Below, one piece after another: positions 7,625-19,930 of a stretch of DNA of 64,000 nt; position 1 is the stretch's first letter; every line of letters begins with the position of its first letter. A program made the position numbers and the translations under genes. Source of the stretch: Thalassotalea sp. PP2-459 (GTDB lineage: Bacteria > Pseudomonadota > Gammaproteobacteria > Enterobacterales > Alteromonadaceae); contig NZ_MKQD01000037.1 of assembly GCF_001913705.1 (NCBI RefSeq), positions 1 to 64,000 of the forward strand, read 5' to 3'. Under the pieces are notes generated by a model, which worked only from the letters and a program-made list of their open reading frames with translations, was not told the DNA's origin and searched no databases.

Positions 7625-9538
7625 ATGAGAAAATTTCCATTACTAGCCACTATTATTTTTACTGGCTTTTACCTATCGGCTTGTTCAAAGCCAATTGAAG
7701 AGGCTTCTGAGCAACCTACTGCTCAAGAAGAATCAAGCTTTCAAACATATACTGCTGAAGAATTTCATAAAACGACATCTGTTTTTGGGTCGTCAATTAA
7801 TGCAGACGCTAGTGCGGTACTAGTAAGTAATGATACAAGCGGTATTTTTAACGCTTATAAAGTACCGCTTGATGGTTCTCCTGTAATACCGTTAACGCAT
7901 TCCACTGTGGAATCAATTTATGTGGTTAGCTGGTTTCCAAAGGATGACAGAATACTTTATACCGCTGATAAAGGTGGTGATGAATTAAATCATTTATATG
8001 TTAGAGAACTATCAGGCGATGAAAAAGATTTAACCCCAGGTGATAACTTAAAAGCAAGCTTTGTCGGTTGGCATGAAAATGATAAACAATTTTATGTTGC
8101 CACGAATGAAAGAGATCCAAAGTTTTTTGATGTTTACCGGTATCAAGTGAGTGACTATTCAAGGGAGCTTGTGTATCAAAACACCTCTGGTTACTCAGTT
8201 GAGAGTATTAGTCCTAATGGTCAATATATCGCATTAAGCAAAACAATCACCAACGCTGACTCAAATTTATATTTAGTTAATCTAAAAGAAGAAAATGAGG
8301 TGGCTCAATTAATCACTGAGCATGAAGGAGAGGTTGAACATAGTGCCTATACGTTCACGCGTGATAGTCAAAAACTTATTTATTCCACTGACGAATTTGG
8401 CGAATATCGACAAGCATGGGCTTATGATCTCAATACAAAAACAAAGGAAGTGAATTATAAGGCGAATTGGGATGTTAGCTTTACTTATTTTTCTAAAGAT
8501 GGTCGCTATCAGGTGGTGGGCGTTAATGCAGACGCGCAAACAAAAATAGAAATATTAGACTTATCAACCATGAAACCATTGACCTTACCTAAAATGCCAA
8601 GCGGTGATTTACGTGGTGTTAACTTCTCAAATGATGCTAACACGTTAGTATTTTATATTAATTCAGATACATCTCCGTCAAATTTATATGTTCATCAACT
8701 GGGTTCCGATAACGTAAAGCGTTTAACCAATACAGGCAATCCCAACATACTTGAAGACAATTTAGTTTCCGGCGAAGTTGTTAGGTTTAAGAGTTTTGAT
8801 GGTTTAGAAATTCCAGGCATTTTATATAAACCTATTCAAGCTGAAACGCAGAAAGTGCCAGCACTTATTTGGATACATGGTGGCCCAGGAGGGCAAAGCC
8901 GTAAAGGGTATTCCGCGACTATTCAACACTTGGTAAATAATGGCTACGCAATCTTTAAAATTAACAACCGAGGATCAAGTGGCTACGGTAAAACATTTTT
9001 TCACTTAGATGATAAAAAACACGGTGATCATGATTTGAAAGATGTGGTGTATAACAAATATTATTTACAGTCGTTAGATTGGGTCGACAATGACAGAATA
9101 GGTGTGATTGGTGGCAGTTATGGTGGTTATTTAACCATGGCGGCAATGGCATTTACTGATGAATTTGAAGTGGGGATCAATATTTTTGGGGTGACAAATT
9201 GGGTTCGTACCTTAGAGAGTATTCCACCTTATTGGGAAGCCTTTAGGCAATCACTTTATGACGAATTAGGCGATCCAAGTACTGATAAAGAGCGACTTCA
9301 CAGTATTTCACCTGTTTTCTTTGGCCATAAAGTTAAAAAGCCAGTATTAGTGGTGCAAGGCAAAAACGATCCTAGAGTGTTGAAAATTGAAAGCGATGAA
9401 ATGGTTGAGTCAATTAGAAATGGCGGCACCTTTGTCGACTATTTAGTGTTTGATGACGAGGGTCATGGCTTCAGTAAAAAAGTCAATCGTATAGAAGCAT
9501 CCAAAAAATACGTTAGCTTTTTACATGATCATCTATAG
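7625..9538 (+). CDS. S9 family (prolyl oligopeptidase-type) peptidase, lipoprotein
   Basis: A predicted membrane-anchored exopeptidase of the dipeptidyl/acylaminoacyl peptidase type that cleaves short peptides in the periplasm. The signal peptide ends in lipobox LSAC (Cys20). Residues about 60-370 are WD40-like/TolB-like beta-propeller repeats (for example GQYIALSK and SKDGRYQVVG). The C-terminal alpha/beta-hydrolase domain (about 385-637) carries the catalytic triad: Ser498 in GGSYGGYL, Asp582 in GKNDPRV and His614 in DEGHGF. The oxyanion segment WIHGGPGGQ is also present. Length 637 is normal for the family. Start ATG 7625 follows GGAGTTTACTG. It ends facing the convergent halogenase-family gene with 75 bases between. 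Confidence 0.9.
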   Translation: MRKFPLLATIIFTGFYLSACSKPIEEASEQPTAQEESSFQTYTAEEFHKTTSVFGSSINADASAVLVSNDTSGIFNAYKVPLDGSPVIPLTHSTVESIYVVSWFPKDDRILYTADKGGDELNHLYVRELSGDEKDLTPGDNLKASFVGWHENDKQFYVATNERDPKFFDVYRYQVSDYSRELVYQNTSGYSVESISPNGQYIALSKTITNADSNLYLVNLKEENEVAQLITEHEGEVEHSAYTFTRDSQKLIYSTDEFGEYRQAWAYDLNTKTKEVNYKANWDVSFTYFSKDGRYQVVGVNADAQTKIEILDLSTMKPLTLPKMPSGDLRGVNFSNDANTLVFYINSDTSPSNLYVHQLGSDNVKRLTNTGNPNILEDNLVSGEVVRFKSFDGLEIPGILYKPIQAETQKVPALIWIHGGPGGQSRKGYSATIQHLVNNGYAIFKINNRGSSGYGKTFFHLDDKKHGDHDLKDVVYNKYYLQSLDWVDNDRIGVIGGSYGGYLTMAAMAFTDEFEVGINIFGVTNWVRTLESIPPYWEAFRQSLYDELGDPSTDKERLHSISPVFFGHKVKKPVLVVQGKNDPRVLKIESDEMVESIRNGGTFVDYLVFDDEGHGFSKKVNRIEASKKYVSFLHDHL

Positions 9539-9590
9539 TGCTTAAACCACGCACTTAAAAGCTTACAGCAATCACGCTGGTTTTATGTTG

Positions 9591-9613
9591 GCGCAACGAT
9601 AACCAAGTTGCGC
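9591..9613. terminator. Hairpin between convergent genes
   Basis: GCGCAAC (9591-9597) and GTTGCGC (9607-9613) form a 7-bp stem with a 9-base loop, directly abutting the stop codon of the minus-strand halogenase gene. It could act on both convergent transcripts. Neither strand has a strong T-tract afterwards, so confidence is low. Confidence 0.35.
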
Positions 9614-11608
9614 TTATACACCTCTTTTTTTGTTTTCAACGGCAATCAACGCTGGTACATGTTGTAAAGATGACATCATTAAATCGAGTTGTTTGGTTAA
9701 CGTTGAAGAATACTGTGAAGATGACTTTATTTGCTGCCATTTGTTTTGTTGAACAACATATAAGCCAGACATCTTTACTTCGGTGTCATCATTTAAGGTA
9801 ATATCGAGTTTAACAGGTTCTAATAATGCATCATCGTTGAAGGGAAATAGCGTATGCGCACTATTTTCTTCATAGGGAAATTTTTTATTATGTTGGTTAG
9901 TTTGATGAATGCTTCCTTGGTCAGTTAAGTGGGTTAAATAAATAGGTGTATAACCGGATGCTATTTTCTTAAAAAATATTGGATACTGCTGGCTAACCTT
10001 GGATAAGTTATCGCTTGATAAAAATTGCCATGGTTGATTGTTTTGTCTATTGTCTTGATTAATATCGATGTGAATTTCGCGGTTCTGTTGGCGAATTTCG
10101 GTGAGTATTTCACGGTTTGTTGGTAATAACGAAGGCATTTTATGTTGTCTAGATTTTACTTTATTAATCGCTTCGTTTGATTGTTTAGTTAATTCTGTTT
10201 CGTTGCCTAAGCAGTTGGCTTGAGTGTTAAAGCCCATACCATAGAGAATATACTGATAGCTTGCCGCAGGGAATAGGTCATAAGGGCTTAAAAAACCATT
10301 GTTTTCTGGTGGTTGGTATTGCCATAAGGTCAGTAACTCTTTTAATGAGTCAGGTATTGTTGCTGGGTCTCGGTTATCACGCCAAAAACGACTATCATCT
10401 CTTTTACTCAACACATAATGTAACTTTAAAAAGTCGATAATACGTTGCCATCGAAAGGTCATATTTTTATTGTACTGCCGGGCGATAACATCCATTGCTT
10501 CACGACTCGCTGGCATTTGTAGTGCAATGGTTTTCGCTGCCAGTTCTACCATAACTAGGGCAGATGCTTCTAAAGGCTCTAGAAAGCCAGAAGACATGCC
10601 AACAGCAACACAGTTTTTATGCCAAAAGGTTTCTCGGTGCCCAGGGTTGATATCAAGCGTTCTGAAGGTGAGTTGCTCAATGTTATCCACTGATTGACCT
10701 AAATACGATTTAAGTTGTTTAGTAGCCGTTTCAATAGATGTGTATTTAGTACTAAATACATGGCCAACACCTCGTCTTGTCGGTAAGCCTATATCCCATA
10801 TCCACCCTGCTGTTTGTGCGGTTGAAAGGGTGGCAGATTCAACGGGCGAATTTTCACAAGAGTAGGGCACTTGTACCGCAATGGCTTTATCAATAAACAA
10901 TACGTCTTTTTTGCTGATAAACGGTACTTGAAAATGTTTACCTATTAATGCTGCTGCTTGACCTGAACAGTCTATAAACAAATCTCCGTTAATATCTCCG
11001 TGTTCTTTGGTTGTTAACGATGCAATATCACCGTTTGACTTACTTTTTACCGCGATAACATCATCAAGGATATGTTTAACGCCCAGTTTTTCAGTGCCGT
11101 GTTCTGTTAATAGCTGTGAAAATTTACCGGCATTTAAATGATAGCCATAGTTTTCTATGGTCTTAAAATCGCCAAGTTTAAGCTGTTTAGGAGCACGTTT
11201 TTGCTGACAAAGTAATGTTTGTAAACAAACGGTTTCTGCAAAAGGTTTATCTGCGTATTGTTGTTGCCAAGTGCTGGCTAAACTAATTTGATCAAATGAT
11301 TGTGGTGGGGTGAACGGGTGATAATATTCATCGCCTTGTTTATTGTTCACCCAATTTACAAATTTTGACGCTTGTTTAAAAGAGGCATCGCAGCGTTGCA
11401 TAAAGGTTAATTCGCTTATGCCAATTTGTTGTAAAGTGTTTACCATGGTTGGCCATGTGCCTTCCCCTACACCAATCGTTGGAATATTAGGAGACTCTAT
11501 TAATGTCACGGAAAAAGGGGAGTTTTTGTTAACATGTTTAGCTGCTATTAAGCATGCGGTTAACCAACCTGCACTACCACCACCTAACACAACAATTGAT
11601 TTAATCAT
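9614..11608 (-). CDS. Flavin-dependent tryptophan-halogenase-family protein with SapC-like C-terminal domain
   Basis: The N-terminal 510 residues match flavin-dependent tryptophan halogenases. They carry the FAD motif VVLGGGSAGWLTA (about 7-19), VGEGTW, the active-site lysine block DASFKQASKFVNW (Lys78 in the position of PrnA Lys79) and the halogenase signature GWIWDIGLP. The family is usually 500-540 residues; this one has 664. The extra tail (about 500-664) begins with NREIHIDINQDNR and contains QQYPIFFKKIASGYTPIYL and SGLYVVQQNKW. I read these as a shortened SapC-like domain, since SapC genes often stand beside such halogenases. The start has AGGGGAAAG upstream. It is divergent from a sugar hydrolase, so halogenation of tryptophan is not proven; many relatives sit in carbohydrate loci with unknown roles. 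Confidence 0.85.
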   Translation of the reverse strand: MIKSIVVLGGGSAGWLTACLIAAKHVNKNSPFSVTLIESPNIPTIGVGEGTWPTMVNTLQQIGISELTFMQRCDASFKQASKFVNWVNNKQGDEYYHPFTPPQSFDQISLASTWQQQYADKPFAETVCLQTLLCQQKRAPKQLKLGDFKTIENYGYHLNAGKFSQLLTEHGTEKLGVKHILDDVIAVKSKSNGDIASLTTKEHGDINGDLFIDCSGQAAALIGKHFQVPFISKKDVLFIDKAIAVQVPYSCENSPVESATLSTAQTAGWIWDIGLPTRRGVGHVFSTKYTSIETATKQLKSYLGQSVDNIEQLTFRTLDINPGHRETFWHKNCVAVGMSSGFLEPLEASALVMVELAAKTIALQMPASREAMDVIARQYNKNMTFRWQRIIDFLKLHYVLSKRDDSRFWRDNRDPATIPDSLKELLTLWQYQPPENNGFLSPYDLFPAASYQYILYGMGFNTQANCLGNETELTKQSNEAINKVKSRQHKMPSLLPTNREILTEIRQQNREIHIDINQDNRQNNQPWQFLSSDNLSKVSQQYPIFFKKIASGYTPIYLTHLTDQGSIHQTNQHNKKFPYEENSAHTLFPFNDDALLEPVKLDITLNDDTEVKMSGLYVVQQNKWQQIKSSSQYSSTLTKQLDLMMSSLQHVPALIAVENKKRGV

Positions 11609-11715
11609 TTACTTTCCCCTGAAAATGTGAAGAATATAAAATATATAGTATAAATGGGATATTTTAAAGTGTTAGCGAAAATGATTCGCAACCATTATGC
11701 TCGTTAATTGCATAA

Positions 11716-14166
<2,451 letters not shown>

Positions 14167-14210
14167 TTAATAATTAACGCACATAAAAAATAGCAAGAAT
14201 TAGGGGAGAA

Positions 14211-15776
14211 ATGATGAAATTAGAGATGTTGGATGCCGGTGTATTCATCGCCTACGTGTTAGGGCTTTTAGTCTTAGCGTTATGGGTGTCACGAGAAGAT
14301 AAACAGGGAGGTAAAAACACCGAAGATTATTTTCTCGCAAGTAAAGCACTGCCTTGGTGGGCAATTGGTGCATCGTTAATCGCATCTAATATTTCAGCAG
14401 AGCAAATTATTGGTATGTCTGGTTCCGGTTATGCACTGGGTTTAGCAATCGCGTCGTACGAATGGATGGCTGCTATTACGCTTATTTTAGTAGGTAAGTA
14501 TATGCTGCCTATCTTTTTGAAAAATGGCATTTATACAATGCCGCAATATTTAGAACAGCGTTTTGATAATCGTGTTAAAACGACCATGGCATTGTTTTGG
14601 TTGGCGGTTTATATCTTTGTCAACTTAACCGCCGTTCTTTGGCTTGGTGGCCTAGCGATAGAAACCGTAGCGGGTGTTGATTGGATGTACGGTATGATTT
14701 TTCTTGCTTTTTTTTCAATTGCTTACTCATTATATGGTGGCTTAAAAGCGGTTGCATACACTGATATTTTACAAGTTGTCTTGCTCGTATTTGGTGGACT
14801 ATTTTTGAGTTACCTTGCACTTGATGCAGTGTCTGGTGGTGAAGGGGTACTTGCTGGTTTTGGTGTATTAACTGAAAAAGTTCCGAGTCATTTCGATATG
14901 ATTTTAAGTAGTGATAATGAGCACTACATGAGCTTACCTGGTATCTCTGTATTAATTGGCGGTATGTGGGTCATGAACTTTAGCTATTGGGGCTTTAACC
15001 AATACATTATTCAACGTGCGCTTGCAGCGAAAGATGTAAAAGAAGCGCAAAAAGGTATTGCTTTTGCCGCGTATCTTAAACTCTTAATGCCGATTATTGT
15101 TGTGTTACCGGGTATTGCAGCAGTGATTTTATATCCTGACTTAACGACACCTGATCAAGCATATCCATCGATGATGGCCTTAATGCCTGTAGGTATTAAA
15201 GGGTTAGTATTCGCAGCACTTGTGGCAGCGATAGTGTCATCGCTCGCTTCCATGACAAACAGTATTTCCACTATTTTCACCATGGATATTTATGCCAAGA
15301 TGAAGCCTGCGAAATCGCAACATCATTATGTGCAAGTAGGTCGAATTGCCGCATTGGCATCATTGGCTATTGCCTTGGTTGTTGCAGAACCATTATTAGG
15401 TAAGTTTGATCAAGCATTCCAATACATTCAAGAATTTACGGGCTTTTTTACCCCTGGAATTGTGGTGATTTTTGTCATGGGCATGTTTTGGTCTAAAGCC
15501 AGTTCATCGGGTGCTTTAGCGGCAGCTATTGGTTCAGCGGTATTTTCATTATTGCTTAAATTTACTTGGCCAGAATTACCCTTTATGGATCGTGTTGGCT
15601 TAGTGTTTTTAATGTGTCTGGCATTATGTGTATTAGTATCATTATTTACTGACAGTAAAGCATCGAATTCTAGTGTTAGCCTAAAAGAAGTGAATTTTTC
15701 CACTGATAAAGGCTTCAATGTGGCAACGGTAGGTGTTGTGATTATTTTGATCGCGTTATACGCTGCATGGTGGTAA
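14211..15776 (+). CDS. Sodium/sugar symporter, vSGLT-like (SSS family)
   Basis: An inner-membrane Na+-coupled solute symporter of 521 residues with about 14 transmembrane helices and the LeuT fold. It closely follows the Vibrio parahaemolyticus Na+/galactose transporter vSGLT: TEDYFLASKALPWWAIG, SAEQIIGMSGSGYALG (sugar-site Gln), ASYEWM (Glu), FSYWGFNQYIIQRALAAK (Asn and gate Tyr) and SSLASMTNS (sodium-site serines) are all present. Cargo is therefore probably a hexose such as glucose or galactose released by the upstream GH63 enzyme. ATG 14211 follows AGGGGAGAA; ATG 14214 is an equal alternative. A rho-independent terminator follows at 15788. Confidence 0.92.
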   Translation: MMKLEMLDAGVFIAYVLGLLVLALWVSREDKQGGKNTEDYFLASKALPWWAIGASLIASNISAEQIIGMSGSGYALGLAIASYEWMAAITLILVGKYMLPIFLKNGIYTMPQYLEQRFDNRVKTTMALFWLAVYIFVNLTAVLWLGGLAIETVAGVDWMYGMIFLAFFSIAYSLYGGLKAVAYTDILQVVLLVFGGLFLSYLALDAVSGGEGVLAGFGVLTEKVPSHFDMILSSDNEHYMSLPGISVLIGGMWVMNFSYWGFNQYIIQRALAAKDVKEAQKGIAFAAYLKLLMPIIVVLPGIAAVILYPDLTTPDQAYPSMMALMPVGIKGLVFAALVAAIVSSLASMTNSISTIFTMDIYAKMKPAKSQHHYVQVGRIAALASLAIALVVAEPLLGKFDQAFQYIQEFTGFFTPGIVVIFVMGMFWSKASSSGALAAAIGSAVFSLLLKFTWPELPFMDRVGLVFLMCLALCVLVSLFTDSKASNSSVSLKEVNFSTDKGFNVATVGVVIILIALYAAWW

Positions 15777-15787
15777 TAAATAAAACA

Positions 15788-15824
15788 GCAAGCAGGCCGA
15801 ATCTTCGGTCTGTTTGCGTTTTTA
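15788..15824 (+). terminator. Rho-independent terminator after the sugar symporter
   Basis: The stem GCAAGCAGGCCGAA / TTCGGTCTGTTTGC has a two-base loop and a few mismatches. It is followed by GTTTTTAT. It ends the GH63-symporter operon. Confidence 0.75.
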
Positions 15825-16002
15825 TACGTCTTAAGTCACTTAGTAGAAAGGTTAATAGTGAGTGTTATCACTGACTGTTTATTTGAGACGGTATTTTCTA
15901 CAAACAAAGGAGAGTTATATTTTTGATAACATTCAACACATGATTTTTATATCATTAATGTTTATTATCGCGTTAAGATGATTCTTTACATCAGTTATAT
16001 CA

Positions 16003-19000
16003 ATGAACCTTAAAAAGCAGGGCAATAATCAAGTTGTTACACGCTATAAACTCTCAATTATAGGGATTTTTTTCGCGATCTTGCTGGTTGCCGTATCTAT
16101 GGCTGGTTATCGCTATTATCATCAACTTGAGTCACACGAGTTGAATGAGTATGGAGCATTAGAAAACCAAAGTTACGCGTTAAATGAAACGCTCAAACAA
16201 GCCATAAATTCCATTAGTTCTATTCAGCGTTTTGCTAACTATGCACTCAGTAAACCCGATCATTTTCCTTTGGCAACACCTCTACTTGAGCAAGAAGACG
16301 AACGTTTTTATCTAGCCCAAACTAAACGCGATATTATTGAACAACGGCAGCAACTTAGCGTTAATATCACCGGTATTGGACAAATCAAAGAATTCAACGA
16401 TGAATTAAAACATGAGCTAGCAATGGCTTACACCTTAACCCCTGCATTTGTTAACGCGCAAAGTACCAACCATGCTGCAAACTGGTTTTATTATGTATCG
16501 AAAAATCAATTTGTCAGCATTTATCCTTGGATAAGCCGTGAAAACTGGCAGTATTCAGCGTCTTTACTCGACAACGATCAAATTAAACAGTTAAGTAACA
16601 CCGCTTACTTTTCCAATAGCTATCAGTGGTCAGCACCTTATTTGGGATCTTCTGCAACCAGTTTATATAGTTCCGTTGGTGCAGGGGTATTTGATAAAGA
16701 AACCTTTGTGGGAGCCGTGGTGATCAATATTGATCTTGCAAGGTTACACAACGCGATATTAATGAATGATGACGATAAACATAGCTATATTTTATTTAAT
16801 CAGCATGACCAAGTGTTGCTGCACAAAACGGCGAACAATTTAGCGATTAATCAAGTCAGCAAATGGCAAAGCTTAATGCCTGACACGCTAAATGATTTAA
16901 CTTACAAAACATTGCAAAATGAGCCAGCATCGTTTCAGCACAACGGATGGTTAGTGCAACAATTTCTTTTACCATCAACTGATTGGGTATTATTACGATA
17001 TCAACCCTATGATCACTTTTCTCAACCAATAGTTAGCCGTTTTATTTGGTCGTTTTTGTTGCTTTTTATTGGACAAACAGCCTTATTAAGTGTTGTTTAT
17101 TTTGTCACGCGTAAAACGTTTATTAAACCGACACAGGCATTTATCAGTCATATTGCTTTTAGTGCGCAAGGTGACCACGGAAAAATAAGACCACCTTCTG
17201 GTTGGCAACATTGGTTCAATATTGTTGGCGATATTTTTAGTCAAAATAGAAGCCTATTGCAGCAGCTAAAAGATCAAAATAACGTGCTTGATATGCGTGT
17301 GCACGAAAAAACGCAAGCACTATTAGAAAAAAGCCAACAACACCAACGAGATTATGCCATTTTACGTTCCGTAATGAATGCGATTCCTGATTATTTGATT
17401 TTCAATGATTCTAGCGGTCAAGTTATCGGCTGTAATTTAGCCTTTGAGCGCTTTGTTAGCTCCTCAGAAATGCAAATAATAGGTCAACAGGCAGGAAAAT
17501 TAATTAATAACGAACTCGGAAAAGCACTGCTAGCCTGTGAAACTGGAGGCAAAACGACTGAAAGCATGCACGGCATTTTTCGTGTCATTGAAACAGTAAG
17601 TAATACGTATGAATTATTCTCATCAAACTTTTATGATCAAGGCAATAAAGTGCTTGGTACGATTATTATCATTCGTGATGTGACTGAACAATACGCAGTC
17701 AATGCTGCTTTAGAAAATGCGAAAGAACAAGCTGAATTAGCCAATAAAGCTAAAAGTCAATTTTTAGCGAATATGAGTCATGAAATCCGCACTCCGATTA
17801 ACGCAATTCAGGGCATGCATGCTTTACTGACAAATACACAACTTACTTCACAACAAACACAACAAATTGCCAATGCTCAAGATGCTTCAGATACCTTATT
17901 ACACCTTGTTGACGAATTACTAGATTTAGCAAAAATTGAATCAGGTAATATGAACATCGTTAAAGATTTTTGTAGTGTGGATCATATTGTACATCGCGCC
18001 ATTAATCTTAATAAAAATATCATTGTACGAAAAAAATTAACTTTACAGGTGGTGGTTGAACCTGATGTACCTGAGATGGTTTTTACCGATGATATGCGAT
18101 TGGTGCAAGTGTTAAGTAACTTACTTAATAATGCAGTGAAATTTACGGAGCAAGGCTCAATAAATGTAAATGTTGGTGTTATTGCCAACAGTAATGATAA
18201 AACATTAGTTAAATTTAGAGTTAAAGATACCGGGATAGGAATTGCTCTAGAGAAACAAAAAACACTCTTTGATGCGTTTATTCAAGCGGATGAGTCAATG
18301 ACTCGTAAATATGGTGGTTCTGGGTTGGGCTTGTCAATTTGTCAAAGAATTGTCAATTTACTTGATGGTGAAATAAAAATTAAAAGCGCGCCTAAGCAGG
18401 GGAGTGAGTTTAGTTTTATTTTACCTTTTAACAAATCAAACAATGCGCAACAACAAACGATATATACGCCTGTCACTATTGAATCATTTGGCGTTACATT
18501 ACCTGATTCATTTGTACAACTACTGTCATCACTCCACTATCGCTATCAACAACTATCAGATTTTGAGCAACATCAAGTAACAGAAGGTGATACTTGTTTC
18601 TTGTTTGTCAGGCTCGATGTCATCACCACTGAAAACTGCCAAAAAATTGTTGAGTATTTTTATCATGCAACAGCAAAAACGGCGGGGGGTTTTGTGCTAG
18701 CGGTTTACCAACAAGACAACACGTTGCCAGCTAGTAATGCTTATCAATTGCTAGATCAAGCGCAAATTCCTTATGTAATATGTGATGCGCCATTATATCG
18801 TTATACGTTATGCCAGCTTCATTTAGCGTTGAAAAGTGTTCAACAAAATAAGCCTTTGAACCCCGTAAGTACGCCAAAAAAAATTGAAAAACAACAGATT
18901 AAGAAAGAACAATTAGCAGACGTAACAGTATTGCTGGTAGAAGATAATTTGGTCAATCAACTGGTGGCAAAAGAATTATTATTATCAATGGGCGCAAGTG

Positions 19001-19281
19001 TTATTGTTGCTGAAAATGGCGAAGTTGCTTTATCACAATTAGATAAAAACCCTGTCGATATTGTGTTAATGGATATACAAATGCCGGTAATGGATGGTCT
19101 CACCGCGACGAAAATTATTCGTGAAAATCCAAAATATACCCAATTACCGATTATTGCGATGACCGCACACGCTAGACAAGAAGATAAAGATAACAGTATT
19201 GCGGCTGGTATGAATATGCATGTTGCTAAACCAGTAAAAGCAGAAAAGTTATTGAAGAACATACTGGCAGTGCTAAATTAG
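16003..19281 (+). CDS. Hybrid sensor histidine kinase/response regulator
   Basis: An inner-membrane two-component hybrid kinase of 1092 residues. The order is: TM helix (about 14-36), a periplasmic dCache-like sensor region (about 45-340), a second TM (345-367), coiled coil, PAS domain (about 455-560), HisKA with phospho-acceptor His593 (SHEIRTPINAIQG) and HATPase (NLLNNAVKFTE, DTGIGI, GGSGLGL). An unusual 130-residue segment (about 820-950) follows, then a receiver domain with phospho-acceptor Asp1024 (VLMDIQMPVMDG). The 820-950 segment resembles a decayed receiver without the acidic residues. No output domain is attached, so the signal must pass on through a phosphotransfer protein. The start has no clear ribosome binding site. 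Its neighbour is the sugar module, but the ligand is unknown. Confidence 0.9.
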   Translation: MNLKKQGNNQVVTRYKLSIIGIFFAILLVAVSMAGYRYYHQLESHELNEYGALENQSYALNETLKQAINSISSIQRFANYALSKPDHFPLATPLLEQEDERFYLAQTKRDIIEQRQQLSVNITGIGQIKEFNDELKHELAMAYTLTPAFVNAQSTNHAANWFYYVSKNQFVSIYPWISRENWQYSASLLDNDQIKQLSNTAYFSNSYQWSAPYLGSSATSLYSSVGAGVFDKETFVGAVVINIDLARLHNAILMNDDDKHSYILFNQHDQVLLHKTANNLAINQVSKWQSLMPDTLNDLTYKTLQNEPASFQHNGWLVQQFLLPSTDWVLLRYQPYDHFSQPIVSRFIWSFLLLFIGQTALLSVVYFVTRKTFIKPTQAFISHIAFSAQGDHGKIRPPSGWQHWFNIVGDIFSQNRSLLQQLKDQNNVLDMRVHEKTQALLEKSQQHQRDYAILRSVMNAIPDYLIFNDSSGQVIGCNLAFERFVSSSEMQIIGQQAGKLINNELGKALLACETGGKTTESMHGIFRVIETVSNTYELFSSNFYDQGNKVLGTIIIIRDVTEQYAVNAALENAKEQAELANKAKSQFLANMSHEIRTPINAIQGMHALLTNTQLTSQQTQQIANAQDASDTLLHLVDELLDLAKIESGNMNIVKDFCSVDHIVHRAINLNKNIIVRKKLTLQVVVEPDVPEMVFTDDMRLVQVLSNLLNNAVKFTEQGSINVNVGVIANSNDKTLVKFRVKDTGIGIALEKQKTLFDAFIQADESMTRKYGGSGLGLSICQRIVNLLDGEIKIKSAPKQGSEFSFILPFNKSNNAQQQTIYTPVTIESFGVTLPDSFVQLLSSLHYRYQQLSDFEQHQVTEGDTCFLFVRLDVITTENCQKIVEYFYHATAKTAGGFVLAVYQQDNTLPASNAYQLLDQAQIPYVICDAPLYRYTLCQLHLALKSVQQNKPLNPVSTPKKIEKQQIKKEQLADVTVLLVEDNLVNQLVAKELLLSMGASVIVAENGEVALSQLDKNPVDIVLMDIQMPVMDGLTATKIIRENPKYTQLPIIAMTAHARQEDKDNSIAAGMNMHVAKPVKAEKLLKNILAVLN

Positions 19282-19307
19282 CAAGCGCTAGTGGCATGCT
19301 ATATTTT

Positions 19308-19793
19308 TTATTTTCTCTCTTTATCTTTGATTAACATTTCATCCCCGAGCAATATTTTTTCACTTTGTTTGGCTAATTTTTCAAAGACGGTAGCTAAACA
19401 TTGCTTTTCTTGTGTTGATAGTACGGATAAAAGTGCTTCTTCCTGTTGGCTCACCAAGGGAACTAATTGCTTAAATAATAAATCACCTTGCGCAGATAAT
19501 GATAATAATTGCGCACGTTTGTCTGTTTGAGAATTTACGCGAATAATAAGTTGCTGTGCTAATAAGCCTTTAATTGCTCTGCTGGTCGGCATTTTTTCTA
19601 AATCGGCAAGTGTGCCAATTGATTTAGCATTAATAGGGGCATGCGTTGCTAAAATAGCTAATACTCGCCATTGTTGTCGAGAGAGGTCAAACTCACCTTG
19701 GTATACTTGAGCAATAGATTGACTGACTAACGCTTGTAAACGGGTTAGTTGATAAGGAAAGAAGTGAGACAACGCAAATTGCTTATTCGACAT
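19308..19793 (-). CDS. MarR-family transcriptional regulator
   Basis: A 161-residue winged-helix regulator. The DNA-binding core runs WRVLAILATHAPINAKSIGTL, then the recognition helix region KMPTSRAIKGLLAQQLI and the wing TDKRAQLLSLSAQG, all typical of MarR proteins that dimerise and respond to small ligands. Length is normal. It ends 26 bases from the hybrid kinase, convergently, and its start faces a long gene-free gap, so its targets cannot be guessed from position; autoregulation is usual for the family. Confidence 0.88.
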   Translation of the reverse strand: MSNKQFALSHFFPYQLTRLQALVSQSIAQVYQGEFDLSRQQWRVLAILATHAPINAKSIGTLADLEKMPTSRAIKGLLAQQLIIRVNSQTDKRAQLLSLSAQGDLLFKQLVPLVSQQEEALLSVLSTQEKQCLATVFEKLAKQSEKILLGDEMLIKDKERK

Positions 19794-19930
19794 AGCTTTA
19801 TTGAGAATAAATGCCTATTAATCTGATTGGGATAACACAGATTATAACGGACAACGCGTTGTTATTATAGCAATTGAGTTAAAGATTTAATCAACTTACA
19901 ACTTCATTAGCGCGCTTAGAACAAGCTACA

